Shown here piece after piece: positions 39,268 through 51,297 of a stretch of DNA of 64,000 nt. This stretch comes from Clusia tigrina (taxonomy: Eukaryota; Arthropoda; Insecta; Diptera; Clusiidae), in contig OV050030.1 in NCBI GenBank assembly GCA_920105625.2, positions 168,513,315-168,577,314 of the forward strand, in the 5' to 3' direction. Made by a program: the position numbers and the translations under genes. Every line of letters begins with the position of its first letter. Within the stretch, counting starts at the first letter, position 1. The notes beneath the pieces were generated by a model, which did no database searches, was not told the DNA's origin, and saw only the letters and a program-made list of their open reading frames with translations.

Positions 39268-40932
39268 TCAAAACGTTGGACCATCATAAAGATTTGGTAG
39301 CTTTAGAGTCTTGAGATTCTGCGATAATATCTGTGGAGGATCGATGCTTAATATGACTTCTCGTTTTTTGTAACAGCATGTGGCAGCGAGTGAGGCAACG
39401 GCTGCAATAATAGCAAAAATTCTCTAACAATTTTAGCTATTGTTGCAGCCGTAGTATGGAGAAACGAAATTTGATTTTGTATGCTTTAATTTCTTTCGTG
39501 TTTTTGAGTTGGAGGCTGCTTAATGATTCCAGAGAAAACAGATTTATAGTTTCTTTCTCTTGCGGAGTTGGTTGTAACATGGCGTGCAATACTTCATTAG
39601 CTGTAATATCATAATTTGCGAATTCACGGTCATTCACCTTGATCGTAGAATTGTTGTATTTGATTAGCCAGTTAGAGGTTGCGAAGTATTGTTAATCACA
39701 ATAGTTCCATTAAATTTATTTAACATTACTATTCCAGGTCAAATTTCCTGTAGTTCTTTAATATGTTCATTGTTTGTTTTAGTGCAGGTAGAATTAAGAC
39801 TATTTAATAATCTAGGGATGCAAGAAGAGTTTGAAATGTCTAATAGATTCTTGTTTTGGCAAATATTTAATTTATAGCAAATTGAACATGATATCTGGAT
39901 TGCGAAAATTTTTTCGTTATTTTTTAAAACTTCTGGATATTTGATATACAAGGCGTCATTGTCTTTTTTGATTGGCTGCAATTGGATTTTATCATAAGTA
40001 ATATTTGTCGTAAGTGGGATTTGTATTATATAAAATAATGTTGTAGTGTTAGCTAAAATTTTAACTTTTGAACATCCTCATGCTTCTTCTAGCGTATCTA
40101 AAGGTAACCTATCATTTGCAAATGTTTCCATTGCAATTTTCATTTCTTTCTTATTTAGTAAAACAGTATTAAGAATGTCGTTTTTAGCCCATTCAATGGC
40201 GTACTTGATGTTTAAAATTTCTTCTTTTAATAACTTTAACCTATATTGCATGCTTAGGGCTAGGTCGTTTACTTGTTGGCTGTCTTTTCGTATAAAATTG
40301 CTGATTTCATTGGTAATTCTTGTTAGATTGTTGATTCTTTCGTTCAAATCTCTATTTATGATAACTTGTAAATTTGAATTTTGGTGAAAGTCATGTAAAT
40401 TAAAATTTATGGTGTCTAAGTCATTCTTATCTGGTGTACCTGCCAGATATTTTAGGGCTGTACCTATCATGTCAATAGATCGTTTTTTCTTGCTAATTGA
40501 ATTTGGAATTAAAGTGTCTAACAAATTTTGTGTTTGGACTATTTCGTGGAGTATAAATGGGTACAGTGCGTTGTCCGAGTCAATATTCTTGCGGATCACT
40601 GTATTTGTTTCTTGTAGTAGTTTTTCGTATATGTCCATATTAAGAATGTGAATTAGGTTCAGTACACCGTTCTGAATTTTGGCCGGTCCGGCTGTGATCA
40701 TTATTACGTTCATTACATTCCTGTGTAGTCCAGTATCTGCACGTCTGCTGTATCCGAAGCTATTATAAGCCTGAAAATAAGAGGTGCGGTATGTTAATTT
40801 TTTATATGGTCCTTGTCTTTTTCTTCCTGATTCCGTTAGAACTGTAGTATTTCTATCCTCTTTTACTATATCTTTATCGTATTTTTTTGTTAATTTGGTA
40901 CCTAGACGTTTGTTTTTCCTTACAAATATCAC
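39268..40932 (-). pseudogene. Errantivirus-like env, frameshifted
   Basis: The first segment (40932-40078) begins with the pol end (about 70 residues) and continues into an envelope resembling the insect/baculovirus F type: a basic cleavage motif KKKR at about codons 148-151, followed by a hydrophobic segment and a helical region. The next segments (39981-39739, 39637-39437) and a membrane-spanning stretch near 39375-39430 lie in other frames, ending at 39268. The breaks near 40070 and 39690 separate them, so no complete glycoprotein can be made. Confidence 0.75.
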
Positions 40933-41013
40933 CTCTCCTGGATTGTAATTTTTTGGTTGCTGTCTTTTCTTATTGTGAAATTCTACATCTATCCTGCTTT
41001 CTAGTCAGTTTTT

Positions 41014-43863
41014 CTATGTTGCTTGACCGTGTTTTTTCGTAGTCTTCTGGATTCTGGATGTGTGCCTACCAAAGTATATGTCGACGGGCTTAGCTTGTAT
41101 TGTTGAATGATATGAATGGTTGTACTCATTTACTGCGTTTTCTATAAGTTCGTAAAAATTTCTAGGTGCATTGTCGGACTTGATGCATCTCATTATTTCT
41201 GTTAGTGTGGAGTGAAAACGTTCCACTTGCCCATTTACTTCGCTTTTGTATGCTGGCGTGGTGTGAACGTCGATCTTTAGTTCGTTCTTTAGCATAAATA
41301 AGATTGAACCTGAGTTAAAGGCAGCTTCGTTGTATATCACTACTCTTAGCGGTACGCCAAAATAAAACATAATTTCTCGCAAGGGTCCTCTAATATCTTC
41401 TGTACTCTGGATTTAATGCGTTTCACTACGGCGAATTTTGAGAATTTGCAGAGTGCTGTCAGCACTTTGTTGTTTTCAGTAGAAATAATGTCAATGTGTA
41501 CTGTGTGTCCGGGATAGGTTGGTATTGGTGTTTTATTAATATCTATAAAATTTGGTTTCCTGTCATATTTATTGTATTTGAAAGTGTCACAAAGCTTGGT
41601 TATTCTTTTAATTCTTTTATGCATTCCTGTGAAGAAATATTTCTCTATTATTTGTAACCTGTTTTCCTTAGGACCTCTGTGCGCTCTTTGTGAGTCTCGA
41701 TGATGATCTCATCCTGTCTAGCTTCTGAAGTAACATCTTCAATTAGCGATTGCGTATACCTTATTTTATAAGATTGGAAATATAGTAGGCAAATTTGCTG
41801 AATTAAGCCCATCACTCGTTCAGGGGCTGAAAGTCCGTTAATAACATTCGGGTTAAGATACCTTTTGAAAATATTTATTATGTCCTGCTCATTATAAGTA
41901 AATTGGATGAAGGTATGTCTATTGTAATTACTAAATGGTTGATGTAACTGATAACTATTTTCGTTGCCTATTATCAGAACTAATTGGTTTTTAAAAACAT
42001 ATAATGGTGCTTCCACGCACGGAATTAAATTATGCGAAGAGCTATCATCGCTATGCCGGGTTGGCGTCAAGGAATTTATATTAGTCGAGTGAATTCGTGA
42101 TAAAGCGTCGGCTAGTACATTGGATCTTCCTGGCTTGTATTTTAGTTCGTAATTATATTCTTCCAGAATCGCTTTCCAGCGTTTCAGTTTGCTGTTGGAA
42201 TTTTTGCTACTTAGTGAATAAATTAAAGGTTGATGGTCTGTAAAAATTGTAACTTTTTTGGGACCGTAAAGGTAGTTTCTGAGTGAACCTAGTGCACAGA
42301 TAATTGCCAACATCTCCCTCTCATTAGCTGCATAAGACTCTTCTGTTTTGTTCAGGCTGCGAGAAAGGAATGTAATAGGCTTATTGTCCTGTGCTAGTAC
42401 AGCGCCAAGGGCAAAGTTTGACGCATCGGTAGTTAGCTGAAATTCTTTGTCGATGTCTGGAAAGGCTAAAATTATCTCTCGAGGATAAGAGAGTGTTTTT
42501 CAGTTTATCAAAGGCCTTGAGTATTTGAGTGTCTGATTCTATTTTCTTTTTCTTCGATTCGGTCTTTGAGACTCTTCCGTTTTCTCCTCTTAATAGACTT
42601 GTTAACGGTTTGGCTATGGAAGCATAGTCACGAATAAACCTTCTATAATACCCGGAAAGGCCGAGGAAGGATCTAAGCTCTCTTGGATTCGTGGGTGTTG
42701 GGTATTCTGCTATTGCTTTAACTTTTGCTGGATTCGTTTTCAGACCATCATTGGAGACTATAAATCCTAAAAATTCGAATTCTTCCTTTAAAAATTCACA
42801 CTTATTAACTTGTAAGGTTGGCTTCATTTAGTGTGTGAAATACTAATTCCAAATTTCGAAAATGCTCACCCTTTGTTTTCCCAAATATGACTATGTCATC
42901 GATATAGACATAGCAACAAACGCCAATAAGTTTCCTTAATATGTCGTCTAAGGCTCGCTGAAAAATCGACGGAGCGTTTTTGAAGCCAAAGGGTAGTCTA
43001 TTGAACTCGTATTTGCCGTTATTAATAGCAAATGCAGTCTTCTCTTTATCTTTCTCCCTAAGTGGGATTTGGTGAAATCCACTTTTTAAGTCAATTGTAG
43101 AAAAATAACTATTGTTTCCTAAATTTGCAAGCAGTTCATTTATGTCTGGTATGGGGTATCTGTCCGCTTTAGTAATGGCATTTAATTTCTTGTAGGCATA
43201 AACTAGTCTATACTTTTGCTTTCCTGAAGCATCGAGTTTTTTTACAATTATAACGGGTGCATTATACGGTGAACGCGAAGGTCTTATAATTTAATTATTC
43301 ATCATATTGTTGATTTCTTCTTCAACCACTGGCTTTAGCGCCATGGGATACGAATAGGGACTTGCGTAAATTGGGTTATCGCTAATGGTATTAACCTCTG
43401 CTTTTACTTTGGTGACAAATGTAAGTTTTTCATCTGGTTCTGTGAAAAGCGATGAATAGGTATTTATGAAATGTTTAAGTTTCTTTTTGTCGTTGTCATT
43501 AAAGTGGTATGTACAAATATTATTAACGTCTTGAGAGTACTGTCGTTTAAGTTTAAAGTTTAAGTTTGATTTTAGGGTCATGTGATCTTTTGCCAGGTGT
43601 AACATTGCGTCAAATTTTGTGAGGTCTTCGTTACCTACTATTGCATGAAAGGGGTGCAGGATATCTACTATGTAAAATTTTTGTTTCGGGAAAAGAGCGA
43701 CGAAAACATTCAAATAACTATGATGCTGATTTTTCCTGCGACAGAGTTCGTTAAAAATGGGTTTTCGTTTTTGAGTGGTATCCCTTATAAGTTCTTTACA
43801 AACATAGTTTTTATTAGACCCGGTGTCTATTAAAATTTTAAGTTTTTTTCCTCCTCTAGTCAT
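41014..43863 (-). pseudogene. Errantivirus-like pol (protease, RT, RNase H, integrase), broken
   Basis: In order on the minus strand: protease with LIDTGSNKNYV (43863-43291 segment), a stop near 43291, RT with the YIDDI catalytic box near 42890-42910, FLGLSGYYRRFI in 42827-42381, RNase H with TIFTDHQPLIY and ALSRIHS (42313-41648), integrase start (41624-41346) and core end with VNGQVERFHSTL (41382-41014). At least five frame breaks or stops separate these. Domain order and motifs are those of Ty3/Gypsy. Confidence 0.85.
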
Positions 43864-43890
43864 TATTTCGTAATAAGGCAGAGGACTTCT

Positions 43891-45225
43891 TCAATCTAAA
43901 AAATTAAGGCTTTGAAGGTCATCTGTCACTTCTAATTGTTCGTCTTTAGTTTGCTCCTGCAATTGGTAAAAGTAGTTTGCTAGTTCGTAGTCGTCTTGTG
44001 TTGTAAATTCTTGAGTCTGATATTGTTGTTCTGAAGGGTTATTGTCAATAGGTTGTTGGATTGTAGAGTCATTTGTCATAGGTTGAGTGTAAAATGTCCT
44101 TTGCAACTTGTTTGGAATCTGATGCTGCTGTGATCCATGCTCTCTCTTAGCATGTGCATTTGCTGTGGAGCTTGGGCGAAACTATTTATGCCGGGATTGT
44201 TTTTGTAATTAACCACTCTTGAATGGATGTAACGGAATCGGTTTAGGTTGCGGTTTTGGTGGTAAGGTTGGTGGAAAGTTGCCTGGAAATGACGGTTTTT
44301 GTTGATACAAAAAGGGAGGTGAAACTCCTGGGTTTCGGCTAAAATGCGGTTGGGGAAATAATGGTGGTCTTTGCACGTTTGGTGTGAAAACTTGTGGCGG
44401 TTGGACTGGTGGATAATAGTTTGTAAGCTCTGGATAGAATGGTTTTGGGTAGAAATTTAATCTTCTGTTTGATTGCGGGGGTCCGACAGGTGGTGTGACT
44501 CTTAATTGTCGGTAAGCAGAACTTGAATGGTTGGCAAATCGAGTTCTGAAGTTGACATTATCCAACTTAAGGCAAAGGTGGAGCGCTGGTGGCAGGTCGC
44601 TTGGCTCCTTAATGCTTAGGAAACGAGGTAAGTCGCCATTTAAGCCGATAAGACTGTGTCATGATGGCAAGCGCGTTAGCTTGCAAGCCCATATTTGACA
44701 GCGTTTTTAAAATAAGCGAAAGATGTTCGTACACCTTTTGGTAAAAATCTGGTATGGACTGATTCCCTTGGACCAGAGAGTCCATTTGATAATCGAACAT
44801 TCCTAAGTCTCTCTTGTCTGCATAATGAACATCCAGGACTTTTGAAATTGCATCCCAATGTTATACGAATCAAGCGCAATATCCGCTTGCCCTACAACCT
44901 TGTTCCTGATAGTACTGAGGATCCCGTAGTACTTCTGTGTACCCTTAATCGATTCGTATATGGCTAAAATTCTGTCTACTGATTTTTTCCATGACGTGAA
45001 TGCTGCTGGATCACCAGAAAAATCTCTGAGCGTCTTCACAATGTCTGGAATTTTATCGAGATCTGTCAAGTTCGTTCCTGAGAACCGTGTGTCAAGTGGT
45101 ATCTCAATAGGTTGGTTGATGTTAAGTGTACGCAATTCCTGTATCACTATATTTCTTATTTGTTGTTGCAAATTTGTCTGAGCGGTAGAAGTGCTTGGTG
45201 CAGACATAGACAATTTCTTTGCCAT
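43891..45225 (-). pseudogene. Errantivirus-like gag, frameshifted
   Basis: Five open segments (45225-44803, 44879-44676, 44800-44609, 44565-44209 and 44106-43891) cover gag. The likely start is the ATG at 45223-45225. The first piece has the matrix/capsid start with a [16 protein letters not shown] block. The fourth is a proline- and phenylalanine-rich stretch typical of the gag end in the 17.6/297 type. No zinc knuckle is seen, which is normal for that type. Frame changes near 44850, 44780, 44600 and 44150 leave it non-functional. Confidence 0.75.
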
Positions 45226-45542
45226 CTACTAGTTAGAACGTCAATATGGTCGTCAGGCAATTTGAAATCAATGCAATCTGAACAGGCACAAACGGATAAG
45301 AATAAAATTTGCTACCTACAGCTCAAGTTATATTTCGATGCAAATTAAAAATGTATGGTATTTTGAGGTAATTTTTTTTATACACAAAAATTTGATTTAC
45401 ACTATCGCACTCTTCCCTCTTTTTTTTATCCGCAATTCTATTCGAACTGTTTTCTTTTATTTAATTTTTTAAATATGAAATAATTTTTGCTATTTCCTCA
45501 AAGACTTTGCTCTTTTCATTTAAGATTTCAATACAATATTTT
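45226..45542 (-). other. Gag-proximal leader of the errantivirus-like element
   Basis: About 320 bp of AT-rich untranslated leader lies between gag and the BEL-2 insertion. Its continuation on the other side of BEL-2 is 54001-54446. Confidence 0.7.
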
Positions 45543-45986
45543 TGTTCATGAGGAACATGAGCTTCAATCCATACAGTCAACCCAGTCACATTCCTAAGTA
45601 TGTGCTGGGAAAATATAAATAATTTTTATTTAACAAATTTACTCTAATTTCTCACTTCTTATCGCAACTGTGGTGGGAATTTTATTCCATAATGTCATAC
45701 GCAATAAATTCTGCAGTACCATGCCAATTATGTTTAAATTTGTATATTGAATTGCATTTACTTCGTCCGCTAGCTACCGTGAGAACAAAACCATTCGCAC
45801 GGTTTTGTGTTGACACAGCATTAATATAAATATAGGGTAATTTTGTATTTACAATCAGAATAATTTGTTACTTCTAATAAACAAGTTGGATTTTCCCCCA
45901 CCAGTGGTAAGAGATAAAACTTATATCCAAGAAAGAAATTATCGCCTTATTTATTTGAATGCACTAAAGGAAAGTGTATTTTTACA
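45543..45986 (+). repeat. 5' LTR of BEL-2 (444 bp)
   Basis: It starts TGTTCATGAG and ends TTTTTACA. It contains an AATAAA near 45875. It matches 53519-53995 except for indels and scattered changes. Confidence 0.92.
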
Positions 45987-46004
45987 TGGTGACCCCGACA
46001 TGAT
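45987..46004 (+). promoter_or_regulatory. Primer-binding site of BEL-2, tRNA-Trp
   Basis: Directly at the LTR end, TGGTGACCCCGACATGAT matches the complement of the animal tRNA-Trp 3' end with a single mismatch. Confidence 0.85.
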
Positions 46005-46135
46005 ACACAAGCTATCACTACATTCACAAAGAGTTCCCCACCAGTGGTAAGACTTTATTGTGAAATCAGGTGCGTGAGCTAGGCCATAACATAGCTCTGT
46101 AAACAGGCAATTATATTCATCAAGAGTCAACGAAG

Positions 46136-47720
46136 ATGAATATTGCGGAGCTAACGGACACCCAGTCACACATTGGCAAGGAAGTGGAACGTCAATTCGG
46201 GAACTTCAGGAAGGCGAAGATGGCATGCAAGGAGAAGCTTGCTTATGTCGAAGGCTGTATTGTCACACTCAATGGATTGTGGGAAGAATTCCAAGGGAAT
46301 CATCAAGCACTGGAAGCTGTGGTCCGACTAGCGAAACGCCAGGAATATCCTTACTTCACCAACGATTTCTTTACTCAAACAAAGGCTGTGCGGGACACCT
46401 ATTTTCCTAAACTGCAGGAAGGGTGCATTCCATTACAGCAACAGGCCGAAAGAGCAAGATTGAGGACTGTATCATCTTCGAGGCCAACTCACATTCAGCC
46501 TCCTGAGGAATCAACCACCACATCGAAATCCCATATAGAAGTTCCAATGATGTCAGCAGAGGTAGCCGGCCAAATACGCTTACAAGGAATTGCCGCCAAA
46601 CAACTTGAGGCAACGTTGGAACGTATCACCAAGGCACTTCAACAACGACAAACTGAAGATTATGCGAAGGTGAGGTTGGAAACTATATCCACTCAATGGG
46701 CAACTTATTTTCCGCGGCACGAGGGCATCTGTCTTGAAATTGACGACAACCATATGGAAGGCTGTGATGTAAATCGCACATTTGAACTGAAAAATACTGT
46801 GCAACAAGTGACTGCCACTTTACATCAAGTACTCAGAGAAGCATGCAAGGGCAATTCCAAACTACAAAGTCACATTGCCAAAAAATTTAAATCCCCAAAT
46901 TCAGCGGATCATACACTGAATGGCATTTCACTATTTATATACCCAAATGATCCATGAGTCAAATATTGGGAACGCAGAAAAGATGTGGTACCTGAAAAAT
47001 ATTTTGACAGGTGAAGCATCAAAAGTAATTTCACATATAACTGTCTCCAGTAATAACTACGACATGGCTTGGCGAACAATTAAGGCTTGGTATTCAAATA
47101 AGAGGCTCATAATGACTGGGTTAATGGACAAACTTTTCAACTTTCCAGTGGTACAAGAAGATTCATCGGAAGGGCTTAGAATACTCTATGACAATACAAT
47201 TGAGTGTCTCTTGAGCATTGAAGCGTTGTACACCGAAATTGATGGATGGGATCCACTATTGGTATATATGTTAATCAAAAAGCTTGATAAACGCACGCAT
47301 GCATTGTGCGAGCAATCTTTAGCTAACCCTCGTGAATTTCCAAAATTGGGGGAACTCTTCCAATTGATCGAAAAAAGATTCCAAGCACTACAGCTCTTGG
47401 AAAGTAAAGCAAGACCAGAAGTAAAGCGAAGGGTAACATCATTGATTGCTAAAGGCTCGTGCTTTTATTGCAATAAATACCATGCGCTATATATATGTGA
47501 AGGGTTTCTTAAAATGTCGCCTAAAACCAGATTTTATGAAAAGAAACTGAAGGTTTACATAAATTGTCTGAAGCCCGATCATACTGTATCAGAGTGCAAA
47601 ATAAGAGGACGCACCATTTGTGGCAAAAAAACAACACCTTGCTACACTTCGAACAACTACAACAGAAGAACAAGAAGAACAGTACGAATATCGAATCAAC
47701 ACAACAAGGTTCATCAATGA
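46136..47720 (+). pseudogene. BEL-2 gag, with deletion and frame change
   Basis: Two open segments overlap: 46136-46957 (start MNIAELTDTQ, 149 nt after the primer site) and 46920-47720. The first encodes the N-terminal coiled-coil-like region, ending in a short out-of-frame tail. The second begins inside the DUF1759 block (YTQMIHESNIGNAEKMWYLK), and the expected preceding FxG..W block is missing, so a deletion probably lies at 46910-46930. It ends with the zinc regions CFYCNKYHALYICEGF and INCLKPDHTVSECK. The frame changes again near 47600 before the protease. Confidence 0.8.
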
Positions 47721-48556
47721 TTGCATCAACAACTTCTTCTCGGACTAATACCTCATTAACAACAACAACGAAAGGTTCATACGTGTTCTTAGCAACAGCT
47801 CTAGTACAAGTTAAGAACAGCAGCGGGAACTTCATCAACTGTAAGGCAATATTGGACTCAGGGAGCCAAGTAAACCTTATATCCAAAAGATTTGCAATCA
47901 AACTAGGTCTGAAATCAACACATGATTCCTTACAAATCACAGGGATTGGTAACAACAAATCGAGTGCAGGCAACTACACAAATATTACCATCGCTTCTAC
48001 AATTACGGGCTTCACAGCCAACATTGACACGCACATAATTGATCAAATAACCAATGATCAACCCATGAATAACATTGACATCAGCAAATGGAAAATTCCA
48101 AGAATTAGAAAATTGGCTGACCCAACCTTTCACCAGTCATCGAAGGTGGACTTACTAATTGGAGCTGAATTGTACTCCTCTCTAATGTCAATAGGGCAGA
48201 TAAAAATATCCAAGAATTTGCCTACACTTCAAAATACTGTATTGGGATGGCTAGTACTGGGAAAGGCTGCAACTGACACTACCGACTCTGTATTTTGCGC
48301 ACTTGGCTATGAGGATGACGCTCTCAATGAACAAGTTTCACTATTTTGGGAATTGGAAGAAATCAATAATGAAACTAAAATTGTTAGTGAAGATGAAGCA
48401 CGATGTGAAGACATCTTTAAAACTACAACAACCCGTGATAATGATGGTCGCTATACTGTACAGTTACCATTAAAAATGGACCCAGTGGTTCTCGGAAATT
48501 CTTGCAGCATGGCGATTCAGCGTTGGAAGCTCGTTTGGATAAATCCAGTGAACTAA
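47564..48556 (+). pseudogene. BEL-2 protease and RT-linker segment
   Basis: An open frame of 330 codons with a BEL-type retropepsin: CKAILDSGSQVNLISKRF (D-S-G), ITGIGNNKSS, then VDLLIGAELYSSLM and LQNTVLGWLVLG. After it comes the linker FWELEEINNE and RDNDGRYTVQLPLK that leads into RT. The frame breaks near 48530, so protease and RT are separated. The annotated N-terminus overlaps the gag frame, and the real continuation is from gag by frameshift. Confidence 0.82.
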
Positions 48557-49308
48557 AGCAAGCATATTCAACCTTCATCAAAGAATATGAAAATCTTGGG
48601 CACATGGTCGAAATAAAGTACAAAAATCTAAGCCAAAGGCGGTACTTTATACCTCATCACTGTGTATTCAAACCGGAAAGCACAACCATAAAATTGAGGG
48701 TAGTTTTTGATGCCTTCGCCAAAACATCAAATAACGTTTCTCTTAACGATATAATGCTTGGTAGGCCAGTAGTACAAGACAATCTTTTCTCAATTCTGCT
48801 GCAATTCAGGCAGCATCCATTTGTTGTGACTTCAGATATTGCCAAGATGTACAGGCAATTCCGCGTGACAGAAGAAGACTCTCATTTGCAAATTATAATT
48901 TGGAGGGATTCTGTAACCAAGCCATTCAAGTTCTACAAACTAAGGACAGTAACATATGGCACCAAGTCGGCTCCATATCTAGCTACAAGGTGCCTAATCC
49001 AATTGGCTGAAAATGTAGGTGCATCCTTTCCATTAGTTGCTGCTGTCACAGTCAAGGATTTCTACGTTGATGACTTAATGAGCTCATTCAAAACCATAGA
49101 CGAGGCACTCAGACCTCAAGATGAGTTAATAAAAATGATGAAGCGTGGAGGGTTACAACTGCGCAAAAGGTGTTCCAATCACGACGCGTTCCTGCGAAAC
49201 TTAAATTCAGAAGATAGCGGAATCAATCTGGACATTTCTGCAAATGAAGATCAATTCAGTCTCACAACTTCTGCATTAAATCATCATGGCCACCACCAAA
49301 AGGGCTGA
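48502..49308 (+). pseudogene. BEL-2 reverse transcriptase segment
   Basis: An open frame of 268 codons with TIKLRVVFDAFAK, TSDIAKMYRQFRV (first Asp), YGTKSAPYLATRCL and KDFYVDDLMSS (YVDD). The catalytic residues are present. It loses the frame near 49290, before the RNase H connection. Upstream it overlaps the end of the protease frame. Confidence 0.85.
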
Positions 49309-50318
49309 CAAAACGCTCTGTATTAGCAGATATATCCCAGCTATTCGATCCGCTATGATTTGTAAATCCAGTAGTTATTGGGAAAGTTTTTCTCCAACAA
49401 CTCTGGGAATTGAATTTGGATTGGGTTGCCGCCCTACCTCAAGAGTTACATACCAAGTGGCTCAGATTTAAGAACCAGCTCCCTCAATTAGCTACACTTA
49501 CCAAGACATGAACCACTTGGAATGCAATTACACGGCTTCACAGATGCCAGCGAAATAGCGTATGGGGCATGCATTTACCTCAGATCTGAGGACATTAAGG
49601 GACATTTTGTGTCGCACTTACTATGTGCGAAGTCCAGAGTAGCTCCGAGGAAGAAACAATCCTTAGCCTAGGACTAAGAGCTCTGCGCAGCAAAACTACT
49701 AGTACAACTTATAAGAAAGGTTCAACAAGCACTGACAATAACGTTTGATGAAATAGTTTGCTGGACGGATTCAACCATTGTCTTGGCCTGGATAACATCA
49801 CCGTCTTCCAGCATGAATACCTTCGTGGCAAACAGAGTGGCCAGCATTCAACGTTCAACAACAGGCAGTCAATGGAGACATATAGCAGGTGACGAAAATC
49901 CAGCTGATATTCTATCAAGAGGAATGCTTCCAGACGAACTCATAAAATCGAGGTTATGGTTTCATGGGCCTCCATTCTTATATTCTGACAAGAAATGTTG
50001 CCTATACAGCCAACCATTACTTGAAACTTGAATCAAGAGAGGAAAAACCAGAAAACTATTCTGACTACCACGCATCAACCATCATTCATTGAACAAATAA
50101 ATTCTCACAATTCGTTTAAAAGATTGCAGCGAAAAATGGCACTCACTCATAGATTCATAAAAAACTGTCGGCTACAAACGGCGAAGAGAACATTAAAAAT
50201 ACATCCCACCATTGAAGAACTAGATCAGGCGTTAACAACTATTGTAAAGCATATCCAGAAACAGTCATTTGCATCAGAAATAAGCCAACTCAAGAAAGGA
50301 AAGGAGGTAAATAGTTGA
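49309..50318 (+). pseudogene. BEL-2 RNase H and linker region, broken
   Basis: Across frames, the RNase H signatures [17 protein letters not shown] (about 49525-49580) and VCWTDSTIVLAWI (about 49755-49795) are followed by HIAGDENPADILSRG in an open segment 49783-50031. The next open piece, 50028-50318, is the connection to integrase. A TAG near 49665 and frame changes near 49440, 49660 and 50025 are visible. It is inactive. Confidence 0.78.
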
Positions 50319-50345
50319 AGTCCACTTTCTCCATTTTCTCCATAT

Positions 50346-51297
50346 TTGGTGGAGGGAATTATAAGAGTTGGTAGTAGACTACAAATGTCAAAACTACCAT
50401 TTCCGGCTCAACATCAAATATTCCTTCCTCATTCCAATCCAATTGTCACCCTGCTAGTACAGCAATATTATGAAGACAACATGCATGCGGGCCCAATGGC
50501 ATTACTAGCAGCCCTGAGAGAAAAATTCTGGCTGCTGCGAGCTAATGAAATTTCAAAATCGGTGTGCAAAAACTGCCGCAAATCCTTTTTTGCACGCCCC
50601 GCAGGTATTTCCCAACTCATGGGAAATTTACCTATTGAGCGGGTACAACCAGCTAGGCCATTTACAAACATAGGGATTGATTTTTGTGGTCCATTTCAAA
50701 TACATTATTGTATTAGAGGAAAACGTCCCACAAAGGCGTACATTGCAGTGTTCATATGCTTATCCACGAAGGCTATTCACTTGGAAATAGTATCAGACCT
50801 TACAACAGCTGCTTTCATCAATGCGCTCAAAAGATGTTCATCACGTAGAGGTATTCCAGCAAAAATATTCAGTGACAACGCCACTAACTTCAAGCGAGCT
50901 CAGTCAAAATTGCAGAAACTACATATGTTGAAGGATGAAACCAATAAGATTGAGCAGCATGTTACTCAAAAGGGTATCAAATGGATCAACATTCCAGCCA
51001 GATCTCCTCATGTAGGCGGAATATGGGAAGCAGCCGTAAAATCATTAAAGTACCATCTCAAACGAGTAATCGACGACTATATCTTGACCTATGAACAACT
51101 GCTGACAGTTGTGGTTGAAATTGAAGGCTTTTGAATTCTAGACCAATAGCACAAATGTCCACAAGTCCAAATGATTTCCGAGGACTTTCACCCAATAGCT
51201 TTCTTGGGCTAGAACCAATTGGTGGGCAATCGACGCGGCCACCAGGTGAAAGCTTGCTATCCCAATGGAAAGAACTTAACAAAATAATGGAACAGTT
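50346..51297 (+). pseudogene. BEL-2 integrase, frame-broken at the C-terminus
   Basis: The open frame 50346-51134 has a zinc domain with NMHAGPMALLAAL and CKNCRKSF (one of the two usual His residues appears as Tyr in QQYYEDN) and a core with FTNIGIDFCGPF, IFSDNATNF and HVGGIWEAAV, which supply the D, D and E. It ends at TGA 51132-51134 after VVVEIEGF. The reading moves to another frame (51131-51295) with MNSRPIAQMS and then rejoins the env-containing frame at about 51298. Confidence 0.82.
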